The notes beneath the pieces are model-generated. The model saw only the letters and a program-made list of their open reading frames with translations, searched no databases and was not told the DNA's origin. Position numbers and translations under genes: made by a program. DNA of 64,000 nt from positions 8,618,001-8,682,000 of the forward strand of contig OW051493.1 of assembly GCA_932521035.1 (NCBI GenBank), given 5' to 3'. Positions 34,601 to 45,386 of the stretch are shown piece by piece. Each line of letters opens with the position of its first letter. Position 1 is the stretch's first letter. The stretch is from Oscheius dolichura (taxonomy: Eukaryota; Nematoda; Chromadorea; Rhabditida; Rhabditidae).

Positions 34601-37600
34601 GCCCTGTACTGATTATTACGGCTGCTGGAATGTTTCAAATAATTTACAGATGAGAATTCGGGTCCGGGACAGTATTTTAAAGCTAGAAGAAGGCCAAATT
34701 CCATTAGAGACCCAGGAACAACCAGATCGCTCAAAGAACCCGCTCAAAATCTAACATTCCAACAGTTAGAGACCATTGATTACGATTTCTTGAGATTTCT
34801 GCCTCTAAAAGTAGCCAGACACCCCATATCTGGATTTTTTTCGGATCTTCGTTCCTTTTTCATCCATTTCCGATTATCTGTTACAGAGAAATCCGTTTCC
34901 AGGCCGCACTATGCCCCCTCTTCCAGCGGAAGTACTTCCGTCTAATCTGTGGAATATTCTCGCTCTTTCTCCTTATTCTAGTCACAATAATTGTTATTGT
35001 TATGATTGTTTTACGATAAAAGTGCTCAAGTAGTTCTGCTAGTCCCCTTTTTGCTTTCCCCCTGGAGTTTACAGTCTATTTACCGCCCCGGGAGAGGTGA
35101 TGATGCCCTCTAGTAAGCCATAATACAAATATGAACACGCTGGGAGTCCTGGAGCGATTGAAAACATTCCCAAAAAGGCCAAAAAGCGCCCCCGTCTCTG
35201 GCCAAAAATGTCATCTCTCCTCCTCTCCAACCGTCCCTGGCTATACAAATCCGTGTTTTTTCTCCAACTCCCCCTATTTTTACACGGCAAAAGAAAGTGA
35301 AATTTTATCGCTATAAAGTGAATCACGTAGGCAATTCGCAAATAAAACCCCCCAGTTGCCCGAGGGCGTATCAGTACACAAGGGGGGCCTGCCTCACTTC
35401 GTCGCCTCTCCCGACTTGAAATGGATTCCCGGGCCTGTACCTCGTCTCCGCCAAATCGACGGCCAAGTTATGGCTACGCTAACAATCGGCCCATCCCAAT
35501 GGACGTGGAAGATGTCAGTTTTCGACCGTCTTCTCTTAATAAAGTCGAATTTTAGCTGCCAAATTATGATGAAGCCACCAACGCGCCAACACACCCGCCG
35601 AAAGGAATAGAAGACCCGCCGACCTATATGAGCAATACTACCCTCAATAGGAGTTTTTATCTACCGACGGGGTATGTTTCATTTTATAATAATTTTCTCC
35701 CCTTTTGGAGAGTGCAAGCCGCTATCAGCTGATTGAACTTTCTACAGAATAACAGATAACGGGGAGCGTAAAAATGAACACAAGGGGCAGCGGGGGAAAT
35801 GGAGAGCACGGGTTTTTGAGAGAATCTTAGGGGAAGGGAGGAAAGAAGACCTTATTCAGTACCGTTTTTACTTTCATCAAATATTCAACCATTCTCCTCT
35901 TTCAGTCGTCAACGTCTCCCCCTCTACCAGCAGCGCTACTTCCAAATCGCCTGTGGTGTTCTCTTTCTCATTATTTTGATCTTTGTCTCCGTTCTTTGCA
36001 TAGTTCTCATGGTTTCTCGCTAATTTCCCCCTATTTTCCCTCCAAAACTGATGAATTATCCCTCTCTTCACTGTATATTTTGTATATAAACATTGTAAAA
36101 ACCCACTGGGATGCAGTTTGGAGCATGTTGAGCTATCTTCGCCACGCAGGCAGCTGACGATGAGTGCGGCTGGTCAAAAGTGGCCAGAGGTCGGTAGAGA
36201 AGACTTCTCAAAGCACGGATTCGTAATTTCGCGACGATTTTCTCCGCTGCCCATCCGGCGAAGGTATACTCCCCGACTTGACTGATCCAGCACATTAGAC
36301 CGCTGGCCGTGGCCACGAGGAATGTTATCATCCCATTATAGATATAATGATCCTTATTTTCCTATAAAAATAGATTACGGTAGGATAAAATAAAGGAAAA
36401 TTACCATCTGGACAGCTTGGAAGGCCAGGGTGCACTGGACGGCTAGGAGGGGCATTTCTGAACCACGAAGGATGGCGCAAACCAGAGCCAGGAGAACTTT
36501 TGGGATATTTCCACGCATATTACTGTAAAGAAGCCACAGTCCACCACCCGTCTGGCCATTCTAGAAGAACAATTATGAATTTATAGGTTACAGTACTCCT
36601 ACCGTATCAATTTCTTCGGATTCTGTTGTCCCTACTGAGAGCAGCGATACTTTCCTCTTGGATTCGCGCTGGGACCTAATAATTGGAAAATAGCTACAGG
36701 AACCCGGAATCTCACTTTCTTAAGGATGCTCTCATGGTTTCGGATAGACCAAAATCTTCATTATTCACCTGTCCGGCTTGATTAATTTCCTGAGCCTTTG
36801 CCAAGGCGGCATAAATGCCGCCCTTTGCTACGAGACCATCATGGGTTCCTGCAACGATTAGAGCTTAATTTTTGTAATATTCCTACCCTCTTCTATGACC
36901 TTCCCATTATCCAGGACATATATCCGGCTGACATCTTTTAAAGTACTCAATCTGTGGGCAATGATTACGGTAGTCCTTCCTTCAGCAGCTCGGTTTAGGG
37001 CGGCCTGGAGGGGAAAATGTATTGAACAGGGGAAAATGTGACCTGTACGATTCGTTCACTTTCAGTATCCAGGGCAGAGGTGGCCTCATCTAGGAGAAGG
37101 ATCTTCGGGTCCGTGGCAATGGCTCGGGCGATGGCTATGCGCTGCTTCTGACCGCCGGAGAGGGCTACTCCTCCTACCCCGAGGACTGTATCGTAACCCT
37201 GAAATGATTTGTATATTTTAAAGGGCTGGGAGCTCTTTAAAAGAGCCTCTTGAAGAGCTAGAGGTCTTGAAGCGAAGGCAATCGCAGAGGGATAAAATGG
37301 ACCCCAAAACCGTAATTTCAAGCCCAGGGTCAGGTTATTGGACTACTTTTCTTCTTTCTGAAGGTCTCGCCCCGAAATACAGATAACCCTAATCGCTTCA
37401 GGACCCCGTGAAAGTCTGTTAAAGGATTGCCACCTACATGTTGCAGCTGATTGATGAATTCATCCGCCCTGGCTATCTGCGCAGCCTTGTGAGCATCCTC
37501 TACCGTAATACCAGCTCTTCCCAGGGTAATATTTTCTATAACTGTTCCATTAAACAGGCAAGGCTCTTGTTCAACTATTCCGATTATCTGAATACGGTAT

Positions 37601-40422
37601 TTTGGGTCTTACAAAGAATTGACAGTACCTGTCTGAGGGAGCGGATATTAATCTTCTCTATCGGAATACCGTCAATTTTAATTGTTCCCGAGATGACATC
37701 GTAGAGTCGTGTCAAGAGCCCAATTGAGGTACTCTTCCCACAGCCGCTTTTACCTACCAGCGCAATGGATTCTCCATTCTTTGCTTCCCAGGAAATTCCC
37801 TAAAAATACTTCCTATAAAAATAGACCAAAACCTTGAGGATGAGGCCGTCTCTGGTTGGATAAGAGAAGACGACGTCGTGTACTTCAACGTCTCCTCGGG
37901 GCTTTTCCAAGAAGATTCCCTCATCTGGGTGGAAATTCTTCCTGGCTTTCTGGAAGGAAAACGCATGTATTCTGGAGTACAAGTACTGTAAACTTTGGAC
38001 GAAGAGGGGCACAATATTCCGGACACCAAGGAGATTACGTTATGTATTACCTCAGTCAAAGTTTGTGGGGCTACAGATTTGTTTATCGGGTGGTTGAGAT
38101 GTGACTGGCTTCATTAGAATTACCTTGACGTGCTCTCCAATTAGGTCTTTGAATTTTTGAAATTGGTCCAGAAATGAGCGAGATACGGACACAAACACCC
38201 GACAATCACGGACGCGCCCGATGTTAGGCGTTTTCCCCATGTATGCCGGCAGGATACGTTACAGTAAAAACGCTTCAAAATCTCTTACCTTGTCTATCGT
38301 TTCATAGATCAACGCCGCGGCTATCCTAGCCTTCAAAATAGCCATCATGTGAGGCCCCAGCAGTCCCAGATAATAGCCAGTCAAAGAAATGGTATTGACA
38401 ACCAGGATCACATCTCCTCCTCTAGTCACCCAGCCGTTGAAATAGCCATAGATTCCTACCCTGGAAATTATCTGATCCACAAAAAGGATATACAGTAATT
38501 TACCAGAAAGTAATTCCCATGATCATGTAGATTTGAACAAACGAGAAGCCTTCGAAGAATCCAACCCAGAAATTGTATTTCAAAGCAGGCGGAATCATCG
38601 TATCCAGGACTTTTTCATACTTCTTGACCATGTGTTCCTGGGCATTACAGGCAGCTACAGTACGAACATTCATGATGGACTCCTCAACCACGATGGCGGC
38701 TTCCGTAGCGGCGTCTTGCATTTGGATGGCGAATTTTGAGACAACCTAAAACATAGGACAGTGTAATTAGTCCAGATTACCATATTTTGGAATATTTTTC
38801 AGTAAATTTGGAAGCGCCTGTGTTTTGAAACCCTTTTAGAGCGCCATAACCATTTGACCCGCCGTTTTCGAATTTTACAATTTAAAATGCAATTTAGACG
38901 CGCGTTTATATGCCTAGAATGGCGCGAAACTGCCCGGGAAACTTCCTGAGTCACGCGAGCCGGTGAAACTCTGTTATTTGAGCCGTTACTCTGTTTTTTT
39001 AGCAGCCCAGCTAATTGCTATTGGAATTTCATCGCTGTCAGATCGATTTAAACCTTTAAAGTGAAGTTATTTTTGAGATTTTCCATTCCTGGCACTGCTG
39101 ACAGCGCTCTAAAGTCTCTAGAAGTCCCTTTATTTTAGCTTTTTGTCAGATTTTAAGCCAATCTGGACCTATATTGCTTGAATTTGATATTTTCCTATCA
39201 AGACAAGGTTGTAGCCCCGCTATTCTTGCAAAACTATGGCTAACCTTCCCCAGAAGTCCCAGTGTCCAAGCAGAAATGGGTCCCATAGTGACGGCAATCA
39301 GGGTCAATTGCCAGTTGATAAATAAACAGACAAGAATTGACGAGATGAACATAGAAAACCCGCGTAGCAGTGCTCCCAACTTGTCGCTGAGGCCATCTTC
39401 TATCCTTTCTATATTTCTGAAATATTCCCTCCGTATTTCCGTCTTACTGTAGCTGCCTACGAGTTCAATAGGGAGGTAATAGCACCCGAATTATTCTCTC
39501 CGAACCAGGCGGCATCCTGACGGAGGACGGCGGCAAGAAATTGACAGCGAAGTGTATTTACCATGTTGGAACAGCCTCGCGACAGGAGCCAGGACTAAAA
39601 GAAGCGGGAATTTGAAAATATCTTGAGAAAAAAACCTGTAGATAGGTTGAGATCAGCGCGATGAGTCCACCAACACCGAGGAGGACTAACCATAACCGGA
39701 CGTCGTCTACCAGCTCTTGATTTCCGACGTTCTGAAAACGTTTAAGCTAACTTTTAGGAACTGAAAGAGGTCTCTAGGGTACTGTAGATATTTATAAACC
39801 ATTAGGAATTGGTAAATCCGTTTGGGACCCTGTGAATTGAAAAGCAGAGCGCGCGCCAGGGTTTTGGAGTAAAAATGGTCGAAATCGAGGAAAAACACGA
39901 ATTTTTCAGGACTGATTCAGTTTATTTAAAGGTGTATTTTAGATATATTAAAGGAAAATGTAGTCCGGTAGAGCCTTTGGATCACTAAGAGTCGAGAAAT
40001 CCCGCCGAAATTCAAAAATAAGGAGGCACCCATGGGTTTTGGGACGAAAAATCGGAAACTCAGGAATTTCGAGGGTTTGTGCTCTGTTTTAAGAAATTAT
40101 TAAAGGTCTGAATATTCTAATTAAACTCACATCTCGATCCTTTAAAAATATGGAAGTAATCATTCCTCCAAAAACCAGAACCATCGGCTGGACGGCGCCT
40201 CCAACACAGGCAAAGAACGATCCCAACACGATGCATATTTTATCGTGAAAGTCGGCAAATCGGAACTAAAATCGGGTCTTTTTATAGTGAAGAATGTACC
40301 AGTTCTCGGTAGGACACCGGCTTCGATTGCAGCTCCTCCTGGTCTAGGTCACCGCGGCACAAGAGCACGTCCAGAATGAATTTACCGGCTTTACCCAAAT
40401 AGTTTGGTTTCTTCTTTCGCAT
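25621..40422 (-). CDS. P-glycoprotein B (ABCB full transporter)
   Basis: Full ABCB transporter, TMD1-NBD1-TMD2-NBD2. The start at 40422 ([15 protein letters not shown]) lies 6 bases after a TTTTACAG acceptor (trans-splice candidate). TMD1 exons run 40400-38260; NBD1 has Walker [10 protein letters not shown] (about 37740), LSGGQKQ and [12 protein letters not shown] (about 37070-37160). TMD2 starts at about 36540; its exon ends in phase 0 at 36107, and the next exon opens at 27243 ([11 protein letters not shown]). NBD2: GASGCGKST (about 26370), [22 protein letters not shown], and a tail ending [12 protein letters not shown] with the stop at 25621. All NTPase motifs are intact. By family it is an ATP-driven exporter of lipophilic compounds at the plasma membrane; substrate unknown. 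Odd: an 8863-bp intron with opposite-strand genes inside. Confidence 0.88.
27288..27605. repeat. 30-bp minisatellite, about 11 units
   Basis: Units start at about 27290 and every 30 bp to 27590, with a consensus near GGAGCRCGTTTACC plus a T-rich half. On the plus strand the units read as degenerate decapeptides (for example ALERVYHVFL-like), broken by one stop near 27459. It sits beside the 3' splice site of the giant intron. Confidence 0.75.
27925..28312 (+). CDS. small PY-motif protein 1 with cysteine-rich tail
   Basis: CDS join(27925..28109,28153..28312), 114 aa. The N-terminal half is proline-rich with PPPYDGAA and PPAYPSPPP (PPxY-type motifs, potential WW-domain ligands), then [21 protein letters not shown], a block shared with the 29090 gene. 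The C-terminus is [22 protein letters not shown], a short hydrophobic cysteine-rich tail that could be palmitoylated or membrane-inserted. No signal peptide. It lies in the giant intron of P-glycoprotein B on the opposite strand. No known family recognised; function unknown. Confidence 0.65.
28636..28738. repeat. palindromic MITE-like repeat, copy 4 (degenerate)
   Basis: Left arm CACCCGTATAATCTCGG, right arm GCCGAGACTTTACGGGGGCA; the shortest and most decayed copy. Confidence 0.65.
29090..29433 (+). CDS. small PY-family protein 2, possibly broken
   Basis: The first exon from ATG 29090 carries [22 protein letters not shown], clearly paralogous to gene 1's [21 protein letters not shown]. The evident donor after 29252 and acceptor TTTTAG at 29292 lead to a short end ([10 protein letters not shown]...GYVL, stop near 29369). 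The paralogous tail ([25 protein letters not shown]..., 29332-29433) is fully open but in another frame. Either a different acceptor (GACAG at 29322) with an unseen donor is used, or a small indel has disabled the gene. Confidence 0.45.
29501..29657. repeat. palindromic MITE-like repeat, copy 5
   Basis: Flanks GGCTCGGTGCTCGA and GAAGACCGAGCC; arms CCTCGTAAAGTCTCGGCA and TGCCGAGACTTTACGGGTGC; the loop has TTGAATAAAG on the plus strand. Confidence 0.85.
29658..30519. other. no confident gene
   Basis: Within the giant intron. A 79-codon ORF at 30047-30286 (with [19 protein letters not shown]) has a protein-like middle, but no splice partners or relatives that I can see. Confidence 0.3.
30520..31404 (+). 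CDS. small PY-motif tail-anchored protein 3, alternative last exons
   Basis: ATG 30520 ([20 protein letters not shown]); an intron whose donor is unclear ends at TTCAG before 30657. Exon 2 (30657-30805) has LPSYGEALQ and LPPAYINTT, two PY-type motifs. From its phase-2 donor, two terminal exons are both in frame: 31060-31222 ([20 protein letters not shown]) and 31275-31404 ([22 protein letters not shown]). Each has its own acceptor and stop. The protein is probably single-pass with a cytosolic N-terminus (no signal peptide). Function unknown; WW-domain binding of the PY motifs is inference. Confidence 0.62.
31669..31823. repeat. palindromic MITE-like repeat, copy 6
   Basis: Arms CACCCGTAAAGTTTCGGCA and TGCCAAGACTTGACGGGTGC; the loop has TTGAATAAAGATGATC on the plus strand. 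It lies about 200 bp upstream of the pseudophosphatase start. Confidence 0.85.
32020..33549 (+). CDS. PP1-like pseudophosphatase (PPP family)
   Basis: CDS join(32020..32118,32165..32608,32651..32980,33208..33549), 404 aa. Clear PPP-family layout, but catalytic motifs are degraded. GDIHG is LDGHG (Asp and His kept), GDYVDRG is GNYFGMG (bridging Asp to Asn, Arg lost), RGNHE is RGAYE (Asn and His lost), and the HGG of CMHGG is CMYGG (His to Tyr). Fold residues such as [10 protein letters not shown] and [10 protein letters not shown]-type C-terminal beta strands remain. With most metal ligands gone, catalysis is unlikely; a binding or regulatory role is inferred. Nematodes have many PP1-like paralogues, often sperm-expressed in C. 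elegans. ATG 32020 is the most upstream in-frame start; the first donor (GTCCGT) is weak. Confidence 0.78.
33667..33822. repeat. palindromic MITE-like repeat, copy 7
   Basis: Arms CACACGTAAAGTCTCGGCA and TGCCGAGACTTTACGGGTGC, flanks GATAGTCCGATCCCCTG and CAGGGGGTCGGACTATC; the loop has TATATTC, minus-strand type. Confidence 0.85.
33979..35019 (+). CDS. small PY-motif tail-anchored protein 4 (partial model)
   Basis: Two exons are evident. Exon 34139-34220 encodes [18 protein letters not shown], which parallels [11 protein letters not shown] in gene 5. Exon 34903-35019 encodes [20 protein letters not shown] and a TM helix, paralogous to gene 5's last exon ([17 protein letters not shown]). They join in phase 0 across about 680 bp. 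The start is uncertain: ATG 33982 with donor GTAGTTTTG would join in phase 2, but is unproven. Intron 34221-34902 may hide another exon. Confidence 0.45.
35421..36023 (+). CDS. small PY-motif tail-anchored protein 5
   Basis: CDS join(35421..35513,35556..35671,35906..36023), 108 aa, all phases fit. N-terminal [20 protein letters not shown], then [11 protein letters not shown] and DPPTYMSNT: three PY-type motifs. The C-terminal exon gives a basic/aromatic entry ([17 protein letters not shown]) and a TM helix ([19 protein letters not shown]) ending in SR. No signal peptide, so a cytosolic N-terminus with a tail anchor is likely. It ends only 83 bp from the exon of P-glycoprotein B on the other strand. 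Most complete member of the cluster; no known family recognised. Confidence 0.7.
38040..38245. repeat. 200-bp dispersed repeat, copy A
   Basis: Contains GTCAAAGTTTGTGGGGCTAC, GGTTGAGATGTGACTGGC, TTGACGTGCTCTCCAA and CACAAACACCCG. It is shared with 60515-60735 (same orientation) and 62700-62895 (inverted), and lies in an intron of P-glycoprotein B. Confidence 0.75.
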
Positions 40423-43400
40423 TCGTTCTGTAAAAAACGGATACGTGGGGGGATTTTCGGGGATACAGTAAGCCGGTAAATACTGTATTTTACCGGGGGA
40501 AAGGGGTATAAATGGAAAAAAATACCAAGAAACCGGCTTATTTTCTCATGCGCGGGGTAAAAGACTGTTAGGAGACTGTAATTAGAGCCTTTTCTGTTTT
40601 AAACCTTGAATCGAACGACATACAAGCAAAACTTGAGAATTACGTACAGTATACTACAAAGATACTATATTTTCTTCAAGGAGATGGAGAAATAGCAAAG
40701 GAGCGAGCAACTACCGCACTATAGGATGACTAACCAAAAAGTTACCGTAATCACGGACATTTTGAGCTAAAATTGGACAGAAACGGCAGGAATGGTAAAA
40801 AGACTGGGAAGTCAGTCTGGTCAAAAAAATGGGGGTAAGCTTGTTGATAGGTGGCACAGAATGCAGAAATAAACTGGGTAGTAAGTTACATAACAAAAAG
40901 CCCGCTCCCCGTCCTCTACCAGTCTGGGACTTGGAAAACTCAAGGATTTCTATCAAAATGAGGGAAAATTAGTCATTTTTAGTCGTTCAATGAGCTGAAA
41001 ATGTAGAAAATAGGCAGTAGACTTACGTTCTGGCGGCAATTCCGAGTGAGGATCGACTCCACAGTCTGGGACTTGAAAATTGTGATTCATGCGGGAATTT
41101 TATAGAGATTCAGGGCTAGAAATATCGGAGAAGGTCGAAGCTGTCAGGTCAATTATTGAACACAAAATGAACGGTTTTCTCAGGAACAAAATAGCAGTAG
41201 TCCGCCGGTTGCCCTGTCGCGGTAGGTGTAATGACCGCTGCGTTTAGGGGGACGACCGGGGGAAAGGTGGGGAGCGAGTAGACCATTTTTGGACAGTTAT
41301 TAATGGAAAGGGAAGCCCTTATTTAACTCTAAAGGTCTTCATTTTGGTCTCAGAACAACCAGGAATTGCCGCAACCGATTACGGGTTGTCTAGCTGGTGT
41401 TTAGTCAAAATAACAGGGGAAAGTGACCATAGAAAACAAAAAAAAGAGGCCATACCCGGTTAAATAGACCTAAACATCATGAATACAGTAATCCTAAAGA
41501 AAGTTCCTGGATGGAAACCCTTTTCCGGGCCATTTTTCGACCTTTTGGTCACTTCCTCCACCCCCAAATTGGTCACCGCTGTCAGACTTCGAGTGTAATG
41601 TTTTGCACCCCGGTAAATTATAGTAGAAACTTTTTTCTCTTCTTCCTCAAATCGTATTAACAATGTCTTGGGGTGTCTTTCAATAGTTTCGAGGAGTTAG
41701 TCTACCGTGAAATTGAAACCATTCCCCCGGACGAGAAGACAATAGTGTTACGGTTGGGTCGGAGATCAAAATGAAGGCATCAAAGAACTGGGCGAAGGAG
41801 GAGAAGGGTTCTCAACAACAGAAAAACGGCTGGCTCCTGAAAGGAAAATTCCAGAGCTCTCACAGGACGGGGTAGGCCAGTCTGGACGGAGCCAGGCCCG
41901 TTAAGAACCCTGGATTCTGGTCTTCTGGAGAGTCTATCGCGGGAACGCCTCTAAAAAAAGATTTCAGACGAAAATCAACAGATCCAAAAGATTCTATATT
42001 TCCTTTATTATCCCGTCATGCATACCAATGCATAGAAATTCGGGATTTTATTCTACGGATTCAAAGGAAATCTGTCGTTGTGAAATAGAATTTTTAATGA
42101 GAAAAAAGAGATTTCAATGGCTGCCAGAGTTCGGGGAAACCAAAGAAATTTCGGACGAATACCGTCAAATTGGTCATTCCCTCGTGGAGGCAGTGGATTC
42201 CATCCAGGAACCTAGCCAGAGATCTTCCAACGTGTAGAAATATGGTAATACGCTTTCCTACGTCAGAATGCGCAGAGAGCAAGGGTTACGGCAGCCAAAT
42301 CACTGAAAGGCTTTTATCCAGAGACTCTTCCTTTTGCAGGAAGTCAACAATCAAGGTCCAGATACTTCCCAGAAGCTTCCTTTAGTCTATTTCAAATGAA
42401 AGGTTCAGGCATTTCAAGACAATTTTACGATTCTATGGCTAAATCACACCCTTATTTTCAATTTGGTCACTAAAAATCGAGATTCCATGATTATTTTGGA
42501 AAAAGGTCCCGGAACGCCTAGCCCTTATGGCTAAAACGGGATATAGCGTCTTCAGAGAGTTAGAAACTGTTTATTTTCCACCAATTCTTTCAAAAATGGC
42601 TGGGAGTTTCGGCGCCTGGACCCCGACACAGAACCAACCTGTATGACGCCTTTTGTTCAAAGCAGACGTCTGCGAGAGACATCTATCACCCAGGCAAAAA
42701 AATGCCCCGCGGAGAATAGAAAAGGTCAACAAGCTGGTGCTACACCACTACTACTACTTCCTTGAACAATATTGGCTAATTGGCTAAACAAGCCCTAAAT
42801 TGGTCCAAGGAGCTCGGAAAACACGAGCCAAACATCGTAAATGACAGGAGAAATCCATGGAAATGGACAGGAGAAAAAGGACACAGAGTAAGGAGTCGAA
42901 AATCTCTTGATCAAATAGAATTAACCCGGGAGTTAGGCGTGTTTTACAATAGCTGGGGGGTTGTGACGCGCCCAGATGAAAGTGATACGGCTCCTCTTCT
43001 CTCCTCGGAGATTTTTGATTCATTTGGAGGCTCATTTTACGGGCTATTCTCTTCCGCTATTCTTCTTTTTCGGAGAGAATGTACATAAATGAGGGAAAGA
43101 CGTAAATAACAGGGAAAAGGGGGAAGACTGTTCCGATTGTTGTAGACTAGAGGGGAAGTGGGAGAGAGAGTCAACAGTCCGTCTTTCCCAATTGTTCTTG
43201 TAGGTCTCAGCTGCTCCGGCAGTAGAAAGACTCCATACTATGTCAAGGTTTATGAAACAGGAAGTAGATAGCAAATGGAAAAGAGCCATGGAGGCGAAGG
43301 AGATTCCATTTTTTCGAATTATAGAAGCGAAAGACGGGGTTCCAAAGCCAGTAATTCCTTAAATTTAGGGTTCCTGGAGATGTGGCGCACTTTGAAGTGG

Positions 43401-44081
43401 GCTATCAAAAGATTGATGATTTCGAGAAGTTCTCCCGATTGCAATAAAACGATTCCCAATAAACTTCCGGGTTGTTAGAGGCTTTTATTGCTGGGTCCGA
43501 TTGGACAGCTACCTCGTCAGAACCAGGGTCTGAAAGATCTCATGTCCAAAGGATATAGTGATCAATGACAGCACAAATTATAGCGAAATAATTTATTGAA
43601 AAGATACTACAGTTCACCACAAGATCCTCTTCTCCCTGTAGCCCCTGCCCCAGCCCGGGGGTCACACCATTCCTGTGCAAGATCCAGCTCCCGGCGGGCA
43701 TCCGCACACTAGTTTTTGTGTACAAAGGCTTGGTGAAAAATTCGGCTAGCTCTCAAGACACTCATAGGTTCATGTGATTTTCAGGGTATCAAAAGCTTTT
43801 TCCAAAAAAATAGGGTTGTCGTAACGGGTCGCAAAACCTTCTGGGCCGAACCTTTTGAGTAAAAATGATCGTGGGTTTTCGATTTCTCTCGATTTTTCTT
43901 TGCCACTTGCCCAAACGATCAAATATACGGTAACCCTACTTTTTGGAAAAAGACTTTTGGTCGCGTAGGTTCAAATTTACCGTCGAAATACCAAAAAAAT
44001 TCGATAAAAACCAGTAATTGCTAGCAATCGCTTTGCTTCATTTCCTAGTGACCTCATTTCCTTATCCGGCTGTGGTGGAAA
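40423..44081. other. intergenic, no confident gene
   Basis: Between P-glycoprotein B and the lysine-rich gene. Several short plus-strand ORFs (42028-42385, 42784-43088, 43275-43478) have partly protein-like composition, for example KRAMEAKEIPFFRIIEAKD near 43270, but I find no consistent exon chain. It may hold gene relics. Confidence 0.35.
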
Positions 44082-44705
44082 ATGTTGTTCTACAACATTT
44101 GCTGTTTGATATGCTGTTCCATGATCTTCGCCATTTCTACGGTCATCTGTACAAAAAAGAAGAAACCATCTGACGCGAGCACAGGCAAGAGTACCCGCAA
44201 GAGTACGGTCTCGAAGATGGATCGCTCGAGGCCGCTCGACGAATCAGGATCCGATACAAATTTGGGCAGAAGTCGCCCGACAGATACCGTTACCGTAACC
44301 GGCGCCACCAGTACGACGAGTGTTACTCCCGGCGCCGCCAAACGCGGCAAGAAGTCGGCAGCAGCCGGCGGCAAAAAATATGGAAAAGCCAATACTGCTA
44401 CCGTAACGGCAGAGGATGAATTCAAATTTCCCTCGCTGAAAGAATCAGTCCGGTCGGAGCAGACGGACCTGGACGAGCTGGACGACGAGCCGAATCCCCT
44501 GATGGATAAGGAAGTCCAGGAGAGACTGCGCTCTCGGTGGGCGAAGAAGGACAAGGCCCTCGCCACACAGGCCGACGAGCCGGCAGCTAAGGGCGGCAAG
44601 AAGAGGGGAGGACGCAAGACGAAGAAGTCCGAAAAGTCGAAAAAGGCTCAAGGCTTCCTGCCGGCTGTTCCCGAAGCCCGGCATCCCAGTGTCTATGTCA
44701 AATAA
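44082..44705 (+). CDS. single-pass membrane protein with lysine-rich tail
   Basis: Single-exon ORF, 207 aa. N-terminal hydrophobic, cysteine-rich segment (YNICCLICCSMIFAISTVIC) followed at once by TKKKKPSD, so probably a type-III/signal-anchor helix with the tail in the cytosol. The rest is low-complexity Lys/Ser/Thr/Ala-rich with an acidic stretch (TDLDELDDEPNPLMDKEVQE) and ends HPSVYVK. Composition resembles the tail of the L-domain receptor at 19.4 kb. No family recognised. The codon pattern and the long open frame support a real gene. Confidence 0.6.
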   Translation: MLFYNICCLICCSMIFAISTVICTKKKKPSDASTGKSTRKSTVSKMDRSRPLDESGSDTNLGRSRPTDTVTVTGATSTTSVTPGAAKRGKKSAAAGGKKYGKANTATVTAEDEFKFPSLKESVRSEQTDLDELDDEPNPLMDKEVQERLRSRWAKKDKALATQADEPAAKGGKKRGGRKTKKSEKSKKAQGFLPAVPEARHPSVYVK

Positions 44706-44824
44706 ATGATTCTATAGTTACTCTACCTTCTTCTCCTTTTACGTCACTTTTCGGCTGGCCGGCGGAAAAGAAGAAATTGTAGTTTTTTAGACATTTACTG
44801 GCAAGATTACAAAATGACAGAAAT

Positions 44825-45386
44825 TTAGGCTTCGACCCATTCGAATCGTTTCTTGAGTTCTTCCTCTTCCTCGGGGGTGAAGTCGTTGACGAGGCCGAAG
44901 ACCTCCCGAATCTCTTCGACCGACTTCCCGGTGGCCATGTCGGCAATCTTCTGGGTGATGATATCGATGAGCCCGGGAATATCCAGGTAGTTGGCGCCCT
45001 GAAATTGTCTCTTTAACCGGAAAATAGAGAAAAAGACGAACCATCAGCATGGAGTAGAGCTGTTCCGACGTGACGTCCAGGTATTCCTTGTCTGCCTCGG
45101 TCAGCCTGATCCGGGGGTCTTCGTGTTCCTCCTTCGGCTTGTAGGTCTCGCCACGATGAGTCTCACACCAGTCGAGAATCTTCTTCAAAGCCCAGCCGTC
45201 GACATTTGAGACGGGAAGAGCCTCCGAGAGCATCGCGTCTTCAGAAGAGGAGATTCCGAGGTCCGAGACCATTTTCTTGAGCAGGTTCGACTGGAAGGCC
45301 GCATCTTCGGGCACGGTAATCTTCTCGCCGTCGTTGGCCTTCAGGGTGAATTGCAACAGCTTCTTGGCAGCGGTTTCGGTGGACAT
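44825..45386 (-). CDS. Skp1-related protein (SCF adaptor)
   Basis: CDS complement(join(44825..44998,45042..45386)), 172 aa, usual Skp1 length. BTB/POZ-type N-terminal part (FTLKANDGEKITVPEDAAFQ, ALPVSNVDGWALKKILDWCE), linker with HEDPRIRLTEADKEYLDVTS, then the conserved F-box-binding C-terminus (ANYLDIPGLIDIITQKIADM, IREVFGLVNDFTPEEEEEL, ending WVEA). Skp1 links cullin-1 to F-box proteins in SCF ubiquitin ligases; nematodes carry an expanded skr set. The intron is 43 bp with a GTTCGT donor. Confidence 0.95.

Larger units (their letters stand above)
27244..36106 (-). other. giant intron of P-glycoprotein B
   Basis: Donor GTGGGTTTTT at 36106 and acceptor AAATTTTCAG at 27244-27245 join HAPNCIP to AFDYHM in phase 0. 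The paralogous intron in P-glycoprotein A (52264-52308) is 45 bp and at the same residue. All supported genes inside are on the plus strand. Confidence 0.82.

Noticed and set aside
43275-43478. Possible coding fragments upstream of the lysine-rich gene
   Set aside because: Short protein-like stretches, but neighbouring frames compete and no acceptor/donor chain holds together.
44090-44617. Minus-strand 175-codon ORF
   Set aside because: Shadow of the lysine-rich membrane protein on the plus strand.
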